Positions 8,234 through 17,295 of a DNA stretch of 64,000 nucleotides are shown one piece after another. The stretch is from Nocardia sp. NBC_01730. Lineage in GTDB: Bacteria > Actinomycetota > Actinomycetes > Mycobacteriales > Mycobacteriaceae. Positions within the stretch are counted from its first letter, which is position 1. The number at the start of each line of letters is the position of its first letter. The stretch covers positions 186,001 through 250,000 of the forward strand of contig NZ_CP109162.1 in the NCBI RefSeq assembly GCF_035920445.1, in the 5' to 3' direction. Below the pieces are notes generated by a model. That model worked only from the letters and a program-made list of their open reading frames with translations, made no database searches and was not told the origin of the DNA. Made by a program: the position numbers and the translations under genes.

Positions 8234-9040
8234 TCACAATTGCTCCTTGATCTTTGCCGCGAACTCGTAGTCGGCACGCCACTCCGGACCGGACGGGGCG
8301 AGGACGACCCGCTCGGCGCCCGCATCGGCGTAGGCAGTCATTTGTTCGGCCGCTCGGGCGGGATCGGTTGGCAGCGAGGGCGCGACGACGGTGACGGCTG
8401 GTGGCCGTCGGCCGTATTCGTCGGCGAGCGCGCCCAATTCGGTTACGCTCGCACTCACCTCACGCGGCTCGAGTCCGATGGCGACCCAGCCGTCACCATA
8501 GGCTGCGGCGCGGCGCCGCGCCTTGGGTGCGTCGCCTGCGACCAGGACCGGCGGCATGAGTGCGCCCGGCGACAGCGTGACCTCGGTCCCGTCGGGCAGG
8601 GTCGTCGGCCGCCCGGCGACCAGGTCGGGCAGCACTCGCAACGCGTCGTCGGTGCGCCGCCCGCGGTCGGCGAACGTTGCGCCTGCGGCGCGCCACGCGA
8701 CATCGCCGTGCGCCGGATTGCCGGTGCCGACGCCGAGGACGAGGCGATTACCGGAGACGTACTGCAGTGTGGCGATCTGTTTGGCCGCCCAGGCCACCGG
8801 TCGCAACGCCAGCAGCATCACGCCGTAGCCGACGCGGATGCGTTCGGTCGCCGCGGCGGCGGTGGCCAGCACGACGGTGCTGTCCAGGATCGGGGCGCTG
8901 GCCACCAGATGATCGGTGGACCACACCGAGTCGAGCCCGATCTGCTCGGCGAACCAGGCGCTTGCCCGCACGTCGCCGAGGATGGGATGCGCGGGATCGG
9001 GTGTCGAGGTGGGCAGGATAATGCCGATTTCCAAGGTCAT
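8234..9040 (-). CDS. LLM-class F420-dependent oxidoreductase, 268 aa
   Basis: A luciferase-like (TIM-barrel) oxidoreductase of the F420-using actinobacterial type. The start is MTLEIGIILPTSTPDPA. Motifs are AEQIGLDSVWSTDHLV (about 30-45), the cofactor-region RIRVGYGVMLLALRPV, and LVLGVGTGNPAHGDVAW. The C-terminal half has VLVAGDAPKARRRAAAYGDGW, a phosphate-contact segment. The substrate is unknown. ATG 9040 begins at the family N-terminus. It is convergent with lysE. Confidence 0.85.
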   Translation of the reverse strand: MTLEIGIILPTSTPDPAHPILGDVRASAWFAEQIGLDSVWSTDHLVASAPILDSTVVLATAAAATERIRVGYGVMLLALRPVAWAAKQIATLQYVSGNRLVLGVGTGNPAHGDVAWRAAGATFADRGRRTDDALRVLPDLVAGRPTTLPDGTEVTLSPGALMPPVLVAGDAPKARRRAAAYGDGWVAIGLEPREVSASVTELGALADEYGRRPPAVTVVAPSLPTDPARAAEQMTAYADAGAERVVLAPSGPEWRADYEFAAKIKEQL

Positions 9041-9126
9041 ACTCTCGACGCTACGAACCTCTGGCGACCATGCCAATGCCTCGGCGACTCATCTCGATGT
9101 CCCGAACGCTCACGCCGACCCCGCTG

Positions 9127-9268
9127 GGGTGCAACGGGATTCGGTGTCCGCAAACCGCAGCCGAGTGAGACGCTCGTGGTCGCCGCCGCTACCGGCCCGG
9201 TGGGCTCGGCCGTCGGCCGGATCGCCGCGATCAAGGGCGCACGCGCCGTCGGTATCGCGGCCTGGGTT
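9127..9268 (+). pseudogene. Fragment of NADP-dependent MDR oxidoreductase
   Basis: About 47 codons spell KPQPSETLVVAAATGPVGSAVG and then RIAAIKGARAVGIAAW. This is the nucleotide-binding core (AAxGxVG) of curcumin/leukotriene reductase-type medium-chain dehydrogenases, which normally sits in the middle of a 330-residue protein. Neither the catalytic N-terminal domain nor the C-terminus is present, so it is an isolated fossil between two intact genes. Confidence 0.7.
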
Positions 9269-9660
9269 CAGGCGGTCAGCGAGCCGCCGCCGATCCCGAG
9301 ATAGACGACCATCAGGGTGAACAGGAACCAGCCCGCGCCCTGCCAGATCGGCCAGGTCCGGCCGCGGCGCCACTGCACGTAGGTTTCGACGAAGGCGCCG
9401 ATGCCGCCGATCAGCAGGACGGATGACGGTCCGATCAGCACGGCGGCCTGGGCCGGGGTATCGCACAACAGCGTGTCGGCTTCCGAACAGTTCTGCCGTT
9501 CCGCGGTCCAGAGCAGGGCCAGCGCGAAGACCAGCGCTGCCGTGGCGAGGACGGAGCAGACATAGGTCGCGGCGCGGCGGAACGTGCGCGGGTCGCGCCA
9601 GCGTTTCTCGACATCGTTGACCATTGTCACCGCCTTGTCGCACCTGGCGTTCGGGTCCAT
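9268..9660 (-). CDS. Three-span membrane protein, 130 aa
   Basis: A hypothetical integral membrane protein. A basic amphipathic N-terminus (EKRWRDPRTFRRAATYV) leads into three hydrophobic stretches, about residues 36-51, 70-90 and 108-124, separated by short loops; one loop contains CSEADTLLCDT, a possible external disulfide. The start could be ATG 9660 or the internal ATG 9624. The downstream end overlaps the fossil MDR fragment. I do not recognise the family, and no partner is obvious. Confidence 0.65.
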   Translation of the reverse strand: MDPNARCDKAVTMVNDVEKRWRDPRTFRRAATYVCSVLATAALVFALALLWTAERQNCSEADTLLCDTPAQAAVLIGPSSVLLIGGIGAFVETYVQWRRGRTWPIWQGAGWFLFTLMVVYLGIGGGSLTA

Positions 9661-9714
9661 CCGACGTGATTGCCGAACGAACGTGGCTCAAATGTCACCC
9701 GGTTGGCACCGGGA

Positions 9715-10536
9715 TCAGGGTTTGCGGCCGATTCCCGCCCAATACCAGGCGGACTCCGGATCGACGGCGCTGCCGGAGTCCGGTCGCCACGCGGCCACCG
9801 GCACGACACCCGGATCAACGATTTCCGTTCCAGTGAAAAGAGATTCGGTCTCGACGCGGCTGCGCGGATGGAAGATGAGGCCCGCCTGCTCGGCGGACGC
9901 CGTCACCCTCGCCATGGCGCGCTCGTCGAAGTCGGCGGTGGGATGAGTGATCACCAGATAGCTCCCCGAGGGCACTGCGTCCAAGAGTCGACCGATGATG
10001 CCGTGCGGATCGTCGTCGTCCCGGAAGTACATCAGGATCGCCACCAGCATGATCGCAATCGGCCGGTCGAGATCGAGGGTGCTCAGGGCGGGGTCGTCCA
10101 GGATGGAGTGCGGAGCGTGCAGGTCGGCATGGGCAAACGCGGTCCTGCCCTGCGGTGTGCTGGCCATCAGGGCGCGCGCGTGCGCGAGCACGACGGGGTC
10201 GTTGTCGACGTAGACGACGCGGGCCGCCGGATCGAGCCGCTGGGCCACCTCGTGGGTGTTGCCCGCGCTCGGCATCCCGGTTCCGATGTCGAGGAACTGA
10301 TCGATACCCGCCGCGCCCACCAGATGACTTACCGCGCGGCCGAGGAACGCGCGATTGGCCCGCGCCATGCTGCGAATGGCGGGAACGTGCGTGGCGATCG
10401 TGTCGCCGAGCGCGCGATCAGCTGGGTAGTTGTCCTTTCCGCCGAGCCAGTAATCGTAGACGCGCGCATCATGCGGGACGCTCGTGTCGAGTATGGCCGG
10501 CAACCGGCTAGTCACCTGCGCGTCGGTGTCGGGCAT
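9715..10536 (-). CDS. SAV2177-type SAM methyltransferase, 273 aa
   Basis: A second member of the SAV2177/DUF574 methyltransferase family. It opens with ARVYDYWLGGKDNYPADR (about residues 24-41) and contains FLDIGTGMPS, NTHEVAQR and VVYVDNDPVV, the SAM-binding core. It differs enough from the 3241-4173 copy to be a paralogue rather than a recent duplicate. The start ATG has a GGAGGG 6-7 bp upstream. It stands alone; the small membrane gene upstream lies 224 bp away. Confidence 0.9.
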   Translation of the reverse strand: MPDTDAQVTSRLPAILDTSVPHDARVYDYWLGGKDNYPADRALGDTIATHVPAIRSMARANRAFLGRAVSHLVGAAGIDQFLDIGTGMPSAGNTHEVAQRLDPAARVVYVDNDPVVLAHARALMASTPQGRTAFAHADLHAPHSILDDPALSTLDLDRPIAIMLVAILMYFRDDDDPHGIIGRLLDAVPSGSYLVITHPTADFDERAMARVTASAEQAGLIFHPRSRVETESLFTGTEIVDPGVVPVAAWRPDSGSAVDPESAWYWAGIGRKP

Positions 10537-10760
10537 GGCGGTTCCCTCCTGAAATGGTGCCGCGTGTCGGGCTGCGCGGCACCGAAGTCGCCCCCGAACG
10601 ACGACTTTGTTCTATGAATTTCCTTGTTAATGGTAGGGCAACGAAGGCCCGGTAGGGCGCGGATCGCTGGAGACCGGCCGGGCTCCGGGCGCTATCCGGA
10701 CGTGCCGATTCTGTCCGAAGTTCCTGCGCCGTTCCCATCACGAGCGGCGCAGTCGCGCTA

Positions 10761-10916
10761 TCAGCGCCGCGAAGGATTCGGGCGGCCGCCGTGTCGTTCG
10801 GTGGAGCGCAGCTCGAACCAATAGGCCGCGATAACGGTGGCGTAGCCTGCCACGACGGCCGTCGCCGTGACGGCCAGCAGTGCGGTGATCAGTGGAATCA
10901 GAAAAGCGGTGTGCAT
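10761..10916 (-). CDS. Tiny membrane protein, 51 aa
   Basis: A 51-codon gene that I read by hand. MHTAFLIPLITALLAVTATA is followed by VVAGYATVIAAYWFELRS and a short basic tail RHGGRPNPSRR. It has one long or two close hydrophobic segments and a cytoplasmic basic end. GGAGGG stands 4 bp before the ATG, and codon third positions are G/C-rich, so it looks real. Function is unknown; a role as a membrane peptide or transporter subunit is only a guess. Confidence 0.55.
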   Translation of the reverse strand: MHTAFLIPLITALLAVTATAVVAGYATVIAAYWFELRSTERHGGRPNPSRR

Positions 10917-11290
10917 TGTGCCCTCCCCGCGGTCACGGTGATGTCAGCGGAAGGTTCGGCGCCGCACTGCACCGACATGATGTCACTCCCTGCACCAGTG
11001 AAATCCTAAGGCGACAGCCCGCGGTGGGCACGGCCTGCGGCTGTGAGTCGAGTCATGCGCTGACCGGTGTGTCGCCGGGGTCACCCCAACTCGATCGGGT
11101 TCAATTGATCTTGTCACGAGTCTTCTCAGCAACCACGTGGAAAGCAGGAGACAGCCATGACACGGGACGCCCGAGTCGGCGGCCGTACATAGCGTCGCAG
11201 TACCCGTGGCGCGCCGAATTCCACGGGAGCGCAAATCTTCGCTCGAATCTACCTCCGGCATCACCTCAGCATGCGAAAAGGAGCACGAAC
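10917..11290. other. Upstream region of the 94-aa membrane gene, with a 12-codon ORF
   Basis: No full gene. At 11157-11192 a 12-codon frame (MTRDARVGGRT, stop) follows a good GCAGGAG ribosome site. It sits about 100 bp ahead of the membrane-protein gene and could be a leader peptide or chance. The region probably also holds promoters for both flanking genes. Confidence 0.3.
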
Positions 11291-11575
11291 GTGAGCATGA
11301 TTCTCGCCGCGCTACACGACACCGTTCTTGCGGAGATCGACAATCCGACCCCGGAAGCGCCGCCGCTGGCGGACAAATTGATGCAGATGGGCCAGTACTT
11401 CACCTGGCTGGTTCAGCTGTCGGGCGTCACCGCGATCACCTATGGCGGTGGCAGGTTCGCGTGGGAGAAGTGGAATGGCGGCACCCTGCAGTCGCCCAAG
11501 ATGGTCGCCAGCGCCATGACCGGCGGCGTGGTGGCGACCAGCGCGGGTACGATCATGAACGCCGTCCTCGGCTGA
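11291..11575 (+). CDS. Two-span small membrane protein, 94 aa
   Basis: Starts at GTG 11291 with AAGGAG about 8 bp upstream. The N-terminus AALHDTVLAEIDNPTPEAPP resembles the short Pro-rich lead of small membrane proteins found in actinobacterial conjugative or secretion clusters. Two hydrophobic regions follow (about 35-52 and 70-92, the second glycine/alanine-rich). No secretion or conjugation genes are nearby, so the role is unknown. The size and topology recall VirB2/TrbC-like pilins, but this is a weak resemblance. Confidence 0.6.
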   Translation: MSMILAALHDTVLAEIDNPTPEAPPLADKLMQMGQYFTWLVQLSGVTAITYGGGRFAWEKWNGGTLQSPKMVASAMTGGVVATSAGTIMNAVLG

Positions 11576-11632
11576 CCCGCGGCGGAGACTCGTGGCCACC
11601 GGCTCGGCGGGGTCATCTCTGCCGGGCCGCTC

Positions 11633-12544
11633 CTACGTGACGGGCATTGCGGCGCCGATTCCGGCGGCCGCTCGACCGCGTGGTGGCCGGTGGCCGAGCA
11701 CCGCGAACATGGTCACCGAGAGGTGGTAGTCGCCTGTGGTGATGCCCACCTCCATTCCAGAGACCAGGTCGAGGCGCTGCTGCTCGGTGATCACATCGTC
11801 GGCGAGGGCGTGTTCGGTCATCCGCGCGAACAGGGGGCGAACGGTGTCCGGATCCCAGATCACCGCCTCCGATCCGATGTCGTCGATCGAGAACCCGGCG
11901 GCCGTGAGGAGACCGCGCAGGCGGCGGCCCGACGTGGGGTTCGGGGTAGTCGCGAGCATCGTCGTCGTCAGGCGGGTGATCACGTCGGCGTCGCCGGGAT
12001 GGGCGATCGCGGTGTGCCAGTCGCTGTCGACGAGCAGCACCCGCCCGCCCGGCCGCAGGACCCGCGCGATCTCGGCGGTGGCAGCGGCCGGGTCGTCGAG
12101 GTGCTGGTAGACGCGCTCGCAACGAACCGCGTCGAAGGAGTCGTCCGGGAACGGCAGGTGGTAGGCGGTGCCCTCGACGAAGCGGGCCCGCGAGCCCGCG
12201 CCCTCGGCTCGCGCCCGGGCGGTGGCGAGCATCGCGGGATTCGGATCGACGCCGACCGCGTCGCCGTCGGGGCCGACTCGGTCGGCGAATTCCAAGACCT
12301 CGCTACCTGTTCCGGTGCCTATGTCCAGCGCGTATTCCCCCGGCCCGACTGCCAAGGCGTCGTGTCCCCAGCGGCGCATCCGTCGAATGCCCGGTAATGC
12401 TGCCTGAAGGTCGAGGATGCCGATCAGCGCGGTCATCGGGTCGTCGATGGGCACATCGTCTCGCACGTTGTCGGTGCGATCGGGGGGAATCGCGTCCACA
12501 TGGAACGACAGTGGAGGGCCGGGTGTCGACTGCTCGCTGGGCAT
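11633..12544 (-). CDS. Class I SAM-dependent methyltransferase, 303 aa
   Basis: A Methyltransf_11/25-type enzyme. Motif I is YALDIGTGTGSEVLEF (about residues 68-83), the acidic residue after strand 2 is in GVDPNP, and motif IV/post-II is FDAVRCERVYQHLDDP. The C-terminal part has LRPGGRVLLVDSDWHTA and the segment FSIDDIGSEAVIWDPDTVRPL. A copy of this last segment recurs at 17171-17236. ATG 12544 gives MPSEQSTPG. The small-molecule substrate is unknown. It sits alone, next to an empty stretch. Confidence 0.85.
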   Translation of the reverse strand: MPSEQSTPGPPLSFHVDAIPPDRTDNVRDDVPIDDPMTALIGILDLQAALPGIRRMRRWGHDALAVGPGEYALDIGTGTGSEVLEFADRVGPDGDAVGVDPNPAMLATARARAEGAGSRARFVEGTAYHLPFPDDSFDAVRCERVYQHLDDPAAATAEIARVLRPGGRVLLVDSDWHTAIAHPGDADVITRLTTTMLATTPNPTSGRRLRGLLTAAGFSIDDIGSEAVIWDPDTVRPLFARMTEHALADDVITEQQRLDLVSGMEVGITTGDYHLSVTMFAVLGHRPPRGRAAAGIGAAMPVT

Positions 12545-12850
12545 GGCTCCGACAGTAATCCCACACCGCCGCCGACGGCAGCCTCGTGCTCGCCGCGACC
12601 ATGTCGATGGCGAGCAACTGCTCGTTGGACAGTCGACGCCGATTCCCTTTCTGTGCACGGGGTTCGGCCAGTCTGAGCAGGGATTGTCGGCGAGAAGCGG
12701 CGCTCTTGTCATCGATAGCGTGCTGGGGAGGCGGCGCCGAGGGCCGACCTTCGTCTGTGCGAGCCCGCTGCCCTTGTCACCGCGTCCGATGTCTCGCTCG
12801 GCTTCAACTGTCTCGATGTGCTGGACGCGTCATCGATGCAGAGATGGCAG
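12545..12850. other. About 300 bp with no gene seen
   Basis: Frames here are short, lack ribosome sites and show no family motif. It separates the upstream side of the methyltransferase gene from the 3' end of the DUF6882-like gene. Confidence 0.4.
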
Positions 12851-13621
12851 TCAGGTGACCGGTGCTCGGTCCGAGTGGGCCGAATGCGTCATCGTCCCGG
12901 ACGGCAGCTCGATCCGATCCATGACCACCTGGATATCGAAGTGTGCGACATGTCCGGAAGCATCGAATTCGATGTCGCCCGCGACGCCGTGGCCGCTGAA
13001 TTCGAGCCACCGGTAGCCGTCGAGAAATTCGGTGAGCAGGCCCCGCCTGGTCAGGTAGCTGTGGATGGCGCGTCGATGGTCCGTCAGCGGCAGCGCGCCG
13101 ATGCCGTAGGCAAGCACACGCGCAAGCCCGGAGGCGGTGGGCGGCGGTAGCAGGAACGCCGGATGTTCGACGAGAAACGCCACGCACGTGCCGTTGGTGA
13201 CACCGCAGTAGGAACTCCAACGCCCACAGACGACCTTGGCGGCATCGGCCAGCAGCCCGGCCACCTGGTGCGGCTCGGGTGCCGCGCCCGCGAGGTGGAC
13301 AGGTAGTTCTGCTGCGCACAGTTCGGCTACGCCGTACCGAAAGCCGAACTCGCGCACCGTCTGCGCGGCCTTGATCAGCGCAGGCGGGTAGCCCCATGGA
13401 TTCGCCCATCCCCACAACCACGACTCGGCGTCGGCCGTGCCGAGCAGGTGCACCTTGGTGCACACGATTGAGCGCTCTGCGCCGACGAATTCGAGTCGGC
13501 GTCCATCCAGATCGGCTTGCCATGCGTGTGCGCCCAGCACTTCTTCGAGGTGGAGTCGGTGCTCGAGCGACAGCAACCCCGCGTCATCGAGCAGCCTCGT
13601 CAGTGGCACAGATTCGGACAC
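12851..13621 (-). CDS. DUF6882-like protein, about 256 aa
   Basis: The protein contains the block LSLEHRLHLEEVLGAHAWQADLDGRRLEF near its start and TKVHLLGTADAESWLWGWANP later, a pattern I associate with the actinobacterial DUF6882 family (hypothetical soluble proteins of about 250 residues). Further conserved-looking parts are YCGVTNGTCVAFLVEHPAFLLP and LLTEFLDGYRWLEFSG. Function is unknown. The start is uncertain: GTG 13621 (VSESVPLTRLL) is my choice because the basic stretch upstream has poor coding character. A TTG just upstream is possible. Confidence 0.6.
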   Translation of the reverse strand: MSESVPLTRLLDDAGLLSLEHRLHLEEVLGAHAWQADLDGRRLEFVGAERSIVCTKVHLLGTADAESWLWGWANPWGYPPALIKAAQTVREFGFRYGVAELCAAELPVHLAGAAPEPHQVAGLLADAAKVVCGRWSSYCGVTNGTCVAFLVEHPAFLLPPPTASGLARVLAYGIGALPLTDHRRAIHSYLTRRGLLTEFLDGYRWLEFSGHGVAGDIEFDASGHVAHFDIQVVMDRIELPSGTMTHSAHSDRAPVT

Positions 13622-14005
13622 CCTCAGCAGCGTAGTCAACGCGATTCCCCGTCTCCGCTGCCACGCCACCGATTCCGCCGTGCCGACCGAGATCCGTTCG
13701 GTCGGCGAGTACTGCACTCTGTGGCAACATCCTGCGCCACAACCGATCTCGACTTTGCCGCCCGAAAAACTCCTGCGGCGAGATCGATCCGCAGGACTGC
13801 GACTACGCGCGGACAGGCAGCGACGAATACGGGTATGGCAGGCTCGACGCGCTCGTGCGGTGTGCGCCTCGTAGTCCATCGGCGGTGAGCCGAACTCACC
13901 GACCCTGGTGCGGCCCAGTCCGACTCCGTGCCGCGGCCGACCTCCGCTGAGCTGCGGATGTTCTCGTCCGAGCCGACGAGTTGGGCCGCCGCACAGCCTG
14001 GTGGT
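13622..14005. other. About 380 bp with no confident gene
   Basis: The minus strand is open across most of this stretch, but the reading is Arg/Ser-rich with no motif. An inverted repeat GTGA-N7-TCAC occurs near 13886. I see only intergenic or decayed DNA between the DUF6882-like gene and the TetR gene. Confidence 0.35.
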
Positions 14006-14668
14006 TCACATGGCGGTGTCGTCTTGTGGTGGTGCGTCGAGGGGCGGCAGTGGGCGCCGGCAGATCTCGTGGGCTTCGTCGGCAGGTAGGCCGAACATGC
14101 GCAGCAGGTCCTCGGCGACTTGGTCGGCGGCCTCGGCGTCGTCGCGTTCGGGGTGGTCGTGCAGGAGTCGTCCGAGGCAGAGGGCGGCGCCGGCAACGAT
14201 GGTCATGGCCAGTTCCGGGTCGCGGACCTGGAACCGGCCTGCGCGCGCTGCGGCCTCGACATCGCGTTGGGCGCGGGGTGCCAGGCCCTTGCCGGAGCCG
14301 GCGAGGATGAGTCCGTTGTTGAGCAGGACCTTGCTGAGGGTCGGGTTGCGTCGGTGCAGGCGGCCGGTGAGCCGGAAGCTTTGCGCGAACACATGAGCGG
14401 GATCGTCCACGTCCTCGCACAGTAGGTCGAGGACGGCGCCATGCCGGTCGAGCGCTTCCTCGACTGCGGCCTGGAACAGCTCTTCCCGGCTCTGGAAGTG
14501 GTTGTAGAACGACCCCATCCCGACGTCGGCGGCCTGGGTGATCTCCAGGATCGGCACGTTGAGTTTCCCCGCTGCGATGAGCGACTGGGCCGCACTCACC
14601 AGCGCGGCGCGGGTGCGCGCTTTGCGGCGCTCCAGGCGGTTGGGTTCCGAACCGGTCTGCACGGCCAT
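14006..14668 (-). CDS. TetR-family repressor facing the MMPL gene, 220 aa
   Basis: An N-terminal TetR helix-turn-helix (residues about 14-62: RRKARTRAALVSAAQSLI, then ITQAADVGMGSFYNHFQSRE) is followed by an alpha-helical ligand domain. ATG 14668 starts MAVQTGSEP. It is divergent from the MMPL transporter, so it probably represses that gene and itself. TGACGA-containing sites lie in the gap and again before the dioxygenase operon at 17.3 kb, which suggests that it also controls that operon. Confidence 0.88.
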   Translation of the reverse strand: MAVQTGSEPNRLERRKARTRAALVSAAQSLIAAGKLNVPILEITQAADVGMGSFYNHFQSREELFQAAVEEALDRHGAVLDLLCEDVDDPAHVFAQSFRLTGRLHRRNPTLSKVLLNNGLILAGSGKGLAPRAQRDVEAAARAGRFQVRDPELAMTIVAGAALCLGRLLHDHPERDDAEAADQVAEDLLRMFGLPADEAHEICRRPLPPLDAPPQDDTAM

Positions 14669-14726
14669 CGCTGTCCACCTCTCCCTGACACAACTCGGTC
14701 GCCATCCTAGCTTCACCGGTCAGCAG

Positions 14727-14740
14727 TGACGATTCACTCA
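14727..14740. promoter_or_regulatory. Candidate TetR half-site, copy 1
   Basis: TGACGATTCACTCA lies 59 bp upstream of the TetR start. It contains the TGACGA half-site and an internal GTGA-N4-TCAC symmetry. It is one of four related sites. Confidence 0.4.
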
Positions 14741-14847
14741 GAATCTCTCGGCTGTTGCCTGAGCCGACCTGACGGCAGTGGGCTGCCCGGCGAATGCCGC
14801 CGGTGCCCGGGCTCACCGGAGTGCTTTGCTGACCATTACTGCGTTTA

Positions 14848-14861
14848 TGAGGAAATCGTCA
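14848..14861. promoter_or_regulatory. Candidate TetR operator, copy 2
   Basis: TGAGGAAATCGTCA lies 79 bp upstream of the MMPL start. Its right half TCGTCA is the exact inverse of TGACGA, and 10 of 14 positions are symmetric. Confidence 0.45.
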
Positions 14862-14939
14862 TCATGCGTGTTACTGTACCGAAGCTGCGTGCGATCGTTT
14901 CGGCGGTGTGTCGGTCAGTGGCTCGACGAGAGGACCCGC

Positions 14940-17153
14940 ATGTCTCGGTATCTGTTCGGTCTTGGTCGGCTGGTGGCGCGTCGCCGCTGGTGGGTGCTGG
15001 CGGTGTGGGTGGTGCTGCTGGCCGGCGCGATCGGGTTCGCCGTGGGGACCGGCGGTAAGACGACTGACAACTTCACCGTCCCCGGCACCGAGTCGCAGGA
15101 TGCCGTGTCATTGCTGCAGCAGCGAATGCCGGCGTTCAGCGGTGCCAAGATGCAGGTGGTGTTCGCCACGCCCGGTATGGCCGAGGTGACCGACTCGCAG
15201 CCGAATGCCCAGATCGAGCAAGTGCTGGCCGGATTCAAGGGGTTGCCGCAGGTCGCCGCCGTGGTCGACCCGTTCCAGGCCAAGGCCGTGTCGCCGGACC
15301 AGCGTGTCGCGTTGGGCAGTGTGCAGTTCTCGGTGCCGGCCGGAGAAGTCACCGAGGAAACTCTGGACGAGGTGGATCGCATCGCCGAACCGGCGCGCGA
15401 CGCGGGCTTGGAAGTGGAATTCTCCGGCGCTGTGTACCCGGGCTTCACGGCCGAAGTCCCCGAGACGCCGGAGATCTTCGGCATCGCCGCGGCGTTCGTC
15501 ATCCTGCTGATCACCTTCGGCGCCGTGGTCGCGGCGGGGCTCCCCATTGTCACCGCGTTGATCGGCGTTGGCATCGGGCTCACCGGGATCCTGGGCGTCG
15601 CGTCCTTTGTCGACGTGCCCGCGGCGGCGACGTCGCTCGCACTGATGCTGGGCCTGTCGTGCGGGATCGACTACGCGCTGTTCATCCTGTCGCGGCACCG
15701 GCACAACATTGTGCTGGGGATCCCGGCTGCGGAGTCGATACCACTGGCGGTCGGGACCGCGGGCAGTTCGGTGGTGTTCGCCGCGGTAACAGTGATCATC
15801 GCGCTGTGCGGGCTGTCGGTCGCGGGTATCCCGTTCCTGACCGTGATGGGTTTGACGGCGGCCGGTGCTGTGCTGGTGGCGATGCTGGTCGCGCTGACGC
15901 TTCTGCCTGCGCTGCTCGGATTCGCCGGGGGCACGGTCGCCCGGTTCATCTCGCCGCCGCTGCACCCGGGGCGACCAGAGGAGGTGGCGCGGATCGCCGC
16001 GCACGAGCCCGAGCGCACCGTGGGGCACGCGTGGGGACGGTTCGTCACCCGGTTCCGGATCCCGTTGCTGGTGCTCGGCATCGCGGTGCTGGTCGTCTCG
16101 GCGGCCCCGGTCACGCGGATCCATCTCGGGCTGCCCAGTGGCGAGTCGCAACCGGAATCGAGCACTGCGCACAAGGCTTACGAACTGGTCAGCCGCTCAT
16201 TCGGTCCCGGGTTCAACGGGCCGCTGCTGGTGGTGACCGACCTGTCTCGAGCCACCAGCCCGGACGCGGCGCAAACGGTGATGAGCCGGCTGCGGCAGGA
16301 GCCGAACGTCGCCGCGGTGCAGCCCGCAGGTGCTTCGGACGGGCTGCTGCTGATCCAGGTGGTTCCGAAGACCGGCCCCGATGACACGGCGACCGCCGAT
16401 CTGGTGACCCGGCTGCGTGACGACCGTGCCGGCATCGTCAACGGCACCGCGGCAACCTATCTGATCGGCGGCACCACCGCCGCGAACATTGATACCTCGA
16501 GCAGGCTGGCGGACGCGCTGCCGGTCTTCCTCGCGGTCGTCGTGGGTCTGGCGCTGGTGCTGTTGACGATCGCGTTCCGTACCGTGCTGGTGCCGCTGTC
16601 GTCGATCGTCGGATTCATCCTATCGGTCTTCGCCGCCCTCGGCGCCCAAGTCGCCGTGTTCCAATGGGGCTGGGGGGCAACTCTTTTCGACGTCACCAAG
16701 GCGCAGACGCTCAGCTTTCTTCCGATCATCATCCTGGCCATCATCTTCGGGCTCTCCAGCGACTATCAGATTTTCGTCGTCTCCCGGATCAAGGAGGAAC
16801 GCAGCCGCACCCCCAACGCGATCGCCTCGGTGCAGAACGGCGTCGCACAGTCGGCGCGCGTCGTGACCGCCGCGGCGCTGATCATGTTCGCCGTCTTCGT
16901 CGCATTCACCACCGTCGACAACCCGGTCGTCAAACCGCTGGCATTCACCCTCGCCATCGGCGTCCTTCTCGACGCTTTCATCGTCCGCCTGACGCTGGTG
17001 CCCGCCGTTATGGCCCTGATCGGAAATCGCATGTGGTACCACCCTCGCTGGTTCGCCCGCTACGTCCCCGACCTCGACATCGAAGGCGCCGAACTGGAGC
17101 ACCGTTACATACAGGGAACCGAAGCCGAAGTGCGGCAGGCCGTTACCGAATGA
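14940..17153 (+). CDS. MMPL-family RND transporter, 737 aa
   Basis: A proton-driven exporter of the MMPL/RND family. The first span follows the basic RRRWWVL at residues about 18-40. A large periplasmic loop then leads to a block of five spans containing the proton-relay pair in CGIDYALF (about residue 241). The second half repeats this architecture with SSDYQIF at about residue 607. Length and the paired Asp-Tyr motifs are typical. ATG 14940 has GAGAGG 6 bp upstream. Cargo is unknown; family members export lipids, siderophores or drugs. It is likely repressed by the divergent TetR. Confidence 0.92.
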   Translation: MSRYLFGLGRLVARRRWWVLAVWVVLLAGAIGFAVGTGGKTTDNFTVPGTESQDAVSLLQQRMPAFSGAKMQVVFATPGMAEVTDSQPNAQIEQVLAGFKGLPQVAAVVDPFQAKAVSPDQRVALGSVQFSVPAGEVTEETLDEVDRIAEPARDAGLEVEFSGAVYPGFTAEVPETPEIFGIAAAFVILLITFGAVVAAGLPIVTALIGVGIGLTGILGVASFVDVPAAATSLALMLGLSCGIDYALFILSRHRHNIVLGIPAAESIPLAVGTAGSSVVFAAVTVIIALCGLSVAGIPFLTVMGLTAAGAVLVAMLVALTLLPALLGFAGGTVARFISPPLHPGRPEEVARIAAHEPERTVGHAWGRFVTRFRIPLLVLGIAVLVVSAAPVTRIHLGLPSGESQPESSTAHKAYELVSRSFGPGFNGPLLVVTDLSRATSPDAAQTVMSRLRQEPNVAAVQPAGASDGLLLIQVVPKTGPDDTATADLVTRLRDDRAGIVNGTAATYLIGGTTAANIDTSSRLADALPVFLAVVVGLALVLLTIAFRTVLVPLSSIVGFILSVFAALGAQVAVFQWGWGATLFDVTKAQTLSFLPIIILAIIFGLSSDYQIFVVSRIKEERSRTPNAIASVQNGVAQSARVVTAAALIMFAVFVAFTTVDNPVVKPLAFTLAIGVLLDAFIVRLTLVPAVMALIGNRMWYHPRWFARYVPDLDIEGAELEHRYIQGTEAEVRQAVTE

Positions 17154-17162
17154 TCGGCAGCT

Positions 17163-17245
17163 GCGATCTGCCCTTCTCGATCGACGACATCGGATCGGAG
17201 GCTGTGATCGGGGATTCGGACGCTGTTCGCCTCTCGCTCGGTTGA
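17163..17245 (+). pseudogene. Duplicated methyltransferase C-terminal scrap
   Basis: Directly after the MMPL stop, the plus strand spells LPFSIDDIGSEAVIGDSDAV and then RLSLG before a stop. This nearly repeats FSIDDIGSEAVIWDPDTVRPL of the methyltransferase encoded at 11633-12544 on the other strand. Only about 22 codons match, so this is a fossil of a paralogue or of an inversion/duplication. Confidence 0.6.
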
Positions 17246-17295
17246 TTGATGTGCTGCGCGGCTTCGGCCGTCATGGAATCGCCTTGTATCAATAG

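Noticed and set aside
8240..9304. Long plus-strand frame (about 354 codons) over the LLM oxidoreductase gene
   Set aside because: It is the antisense shadow of the oxidoreductase gene. Only its last 50 codons carry meaning, as the MDR fossil.
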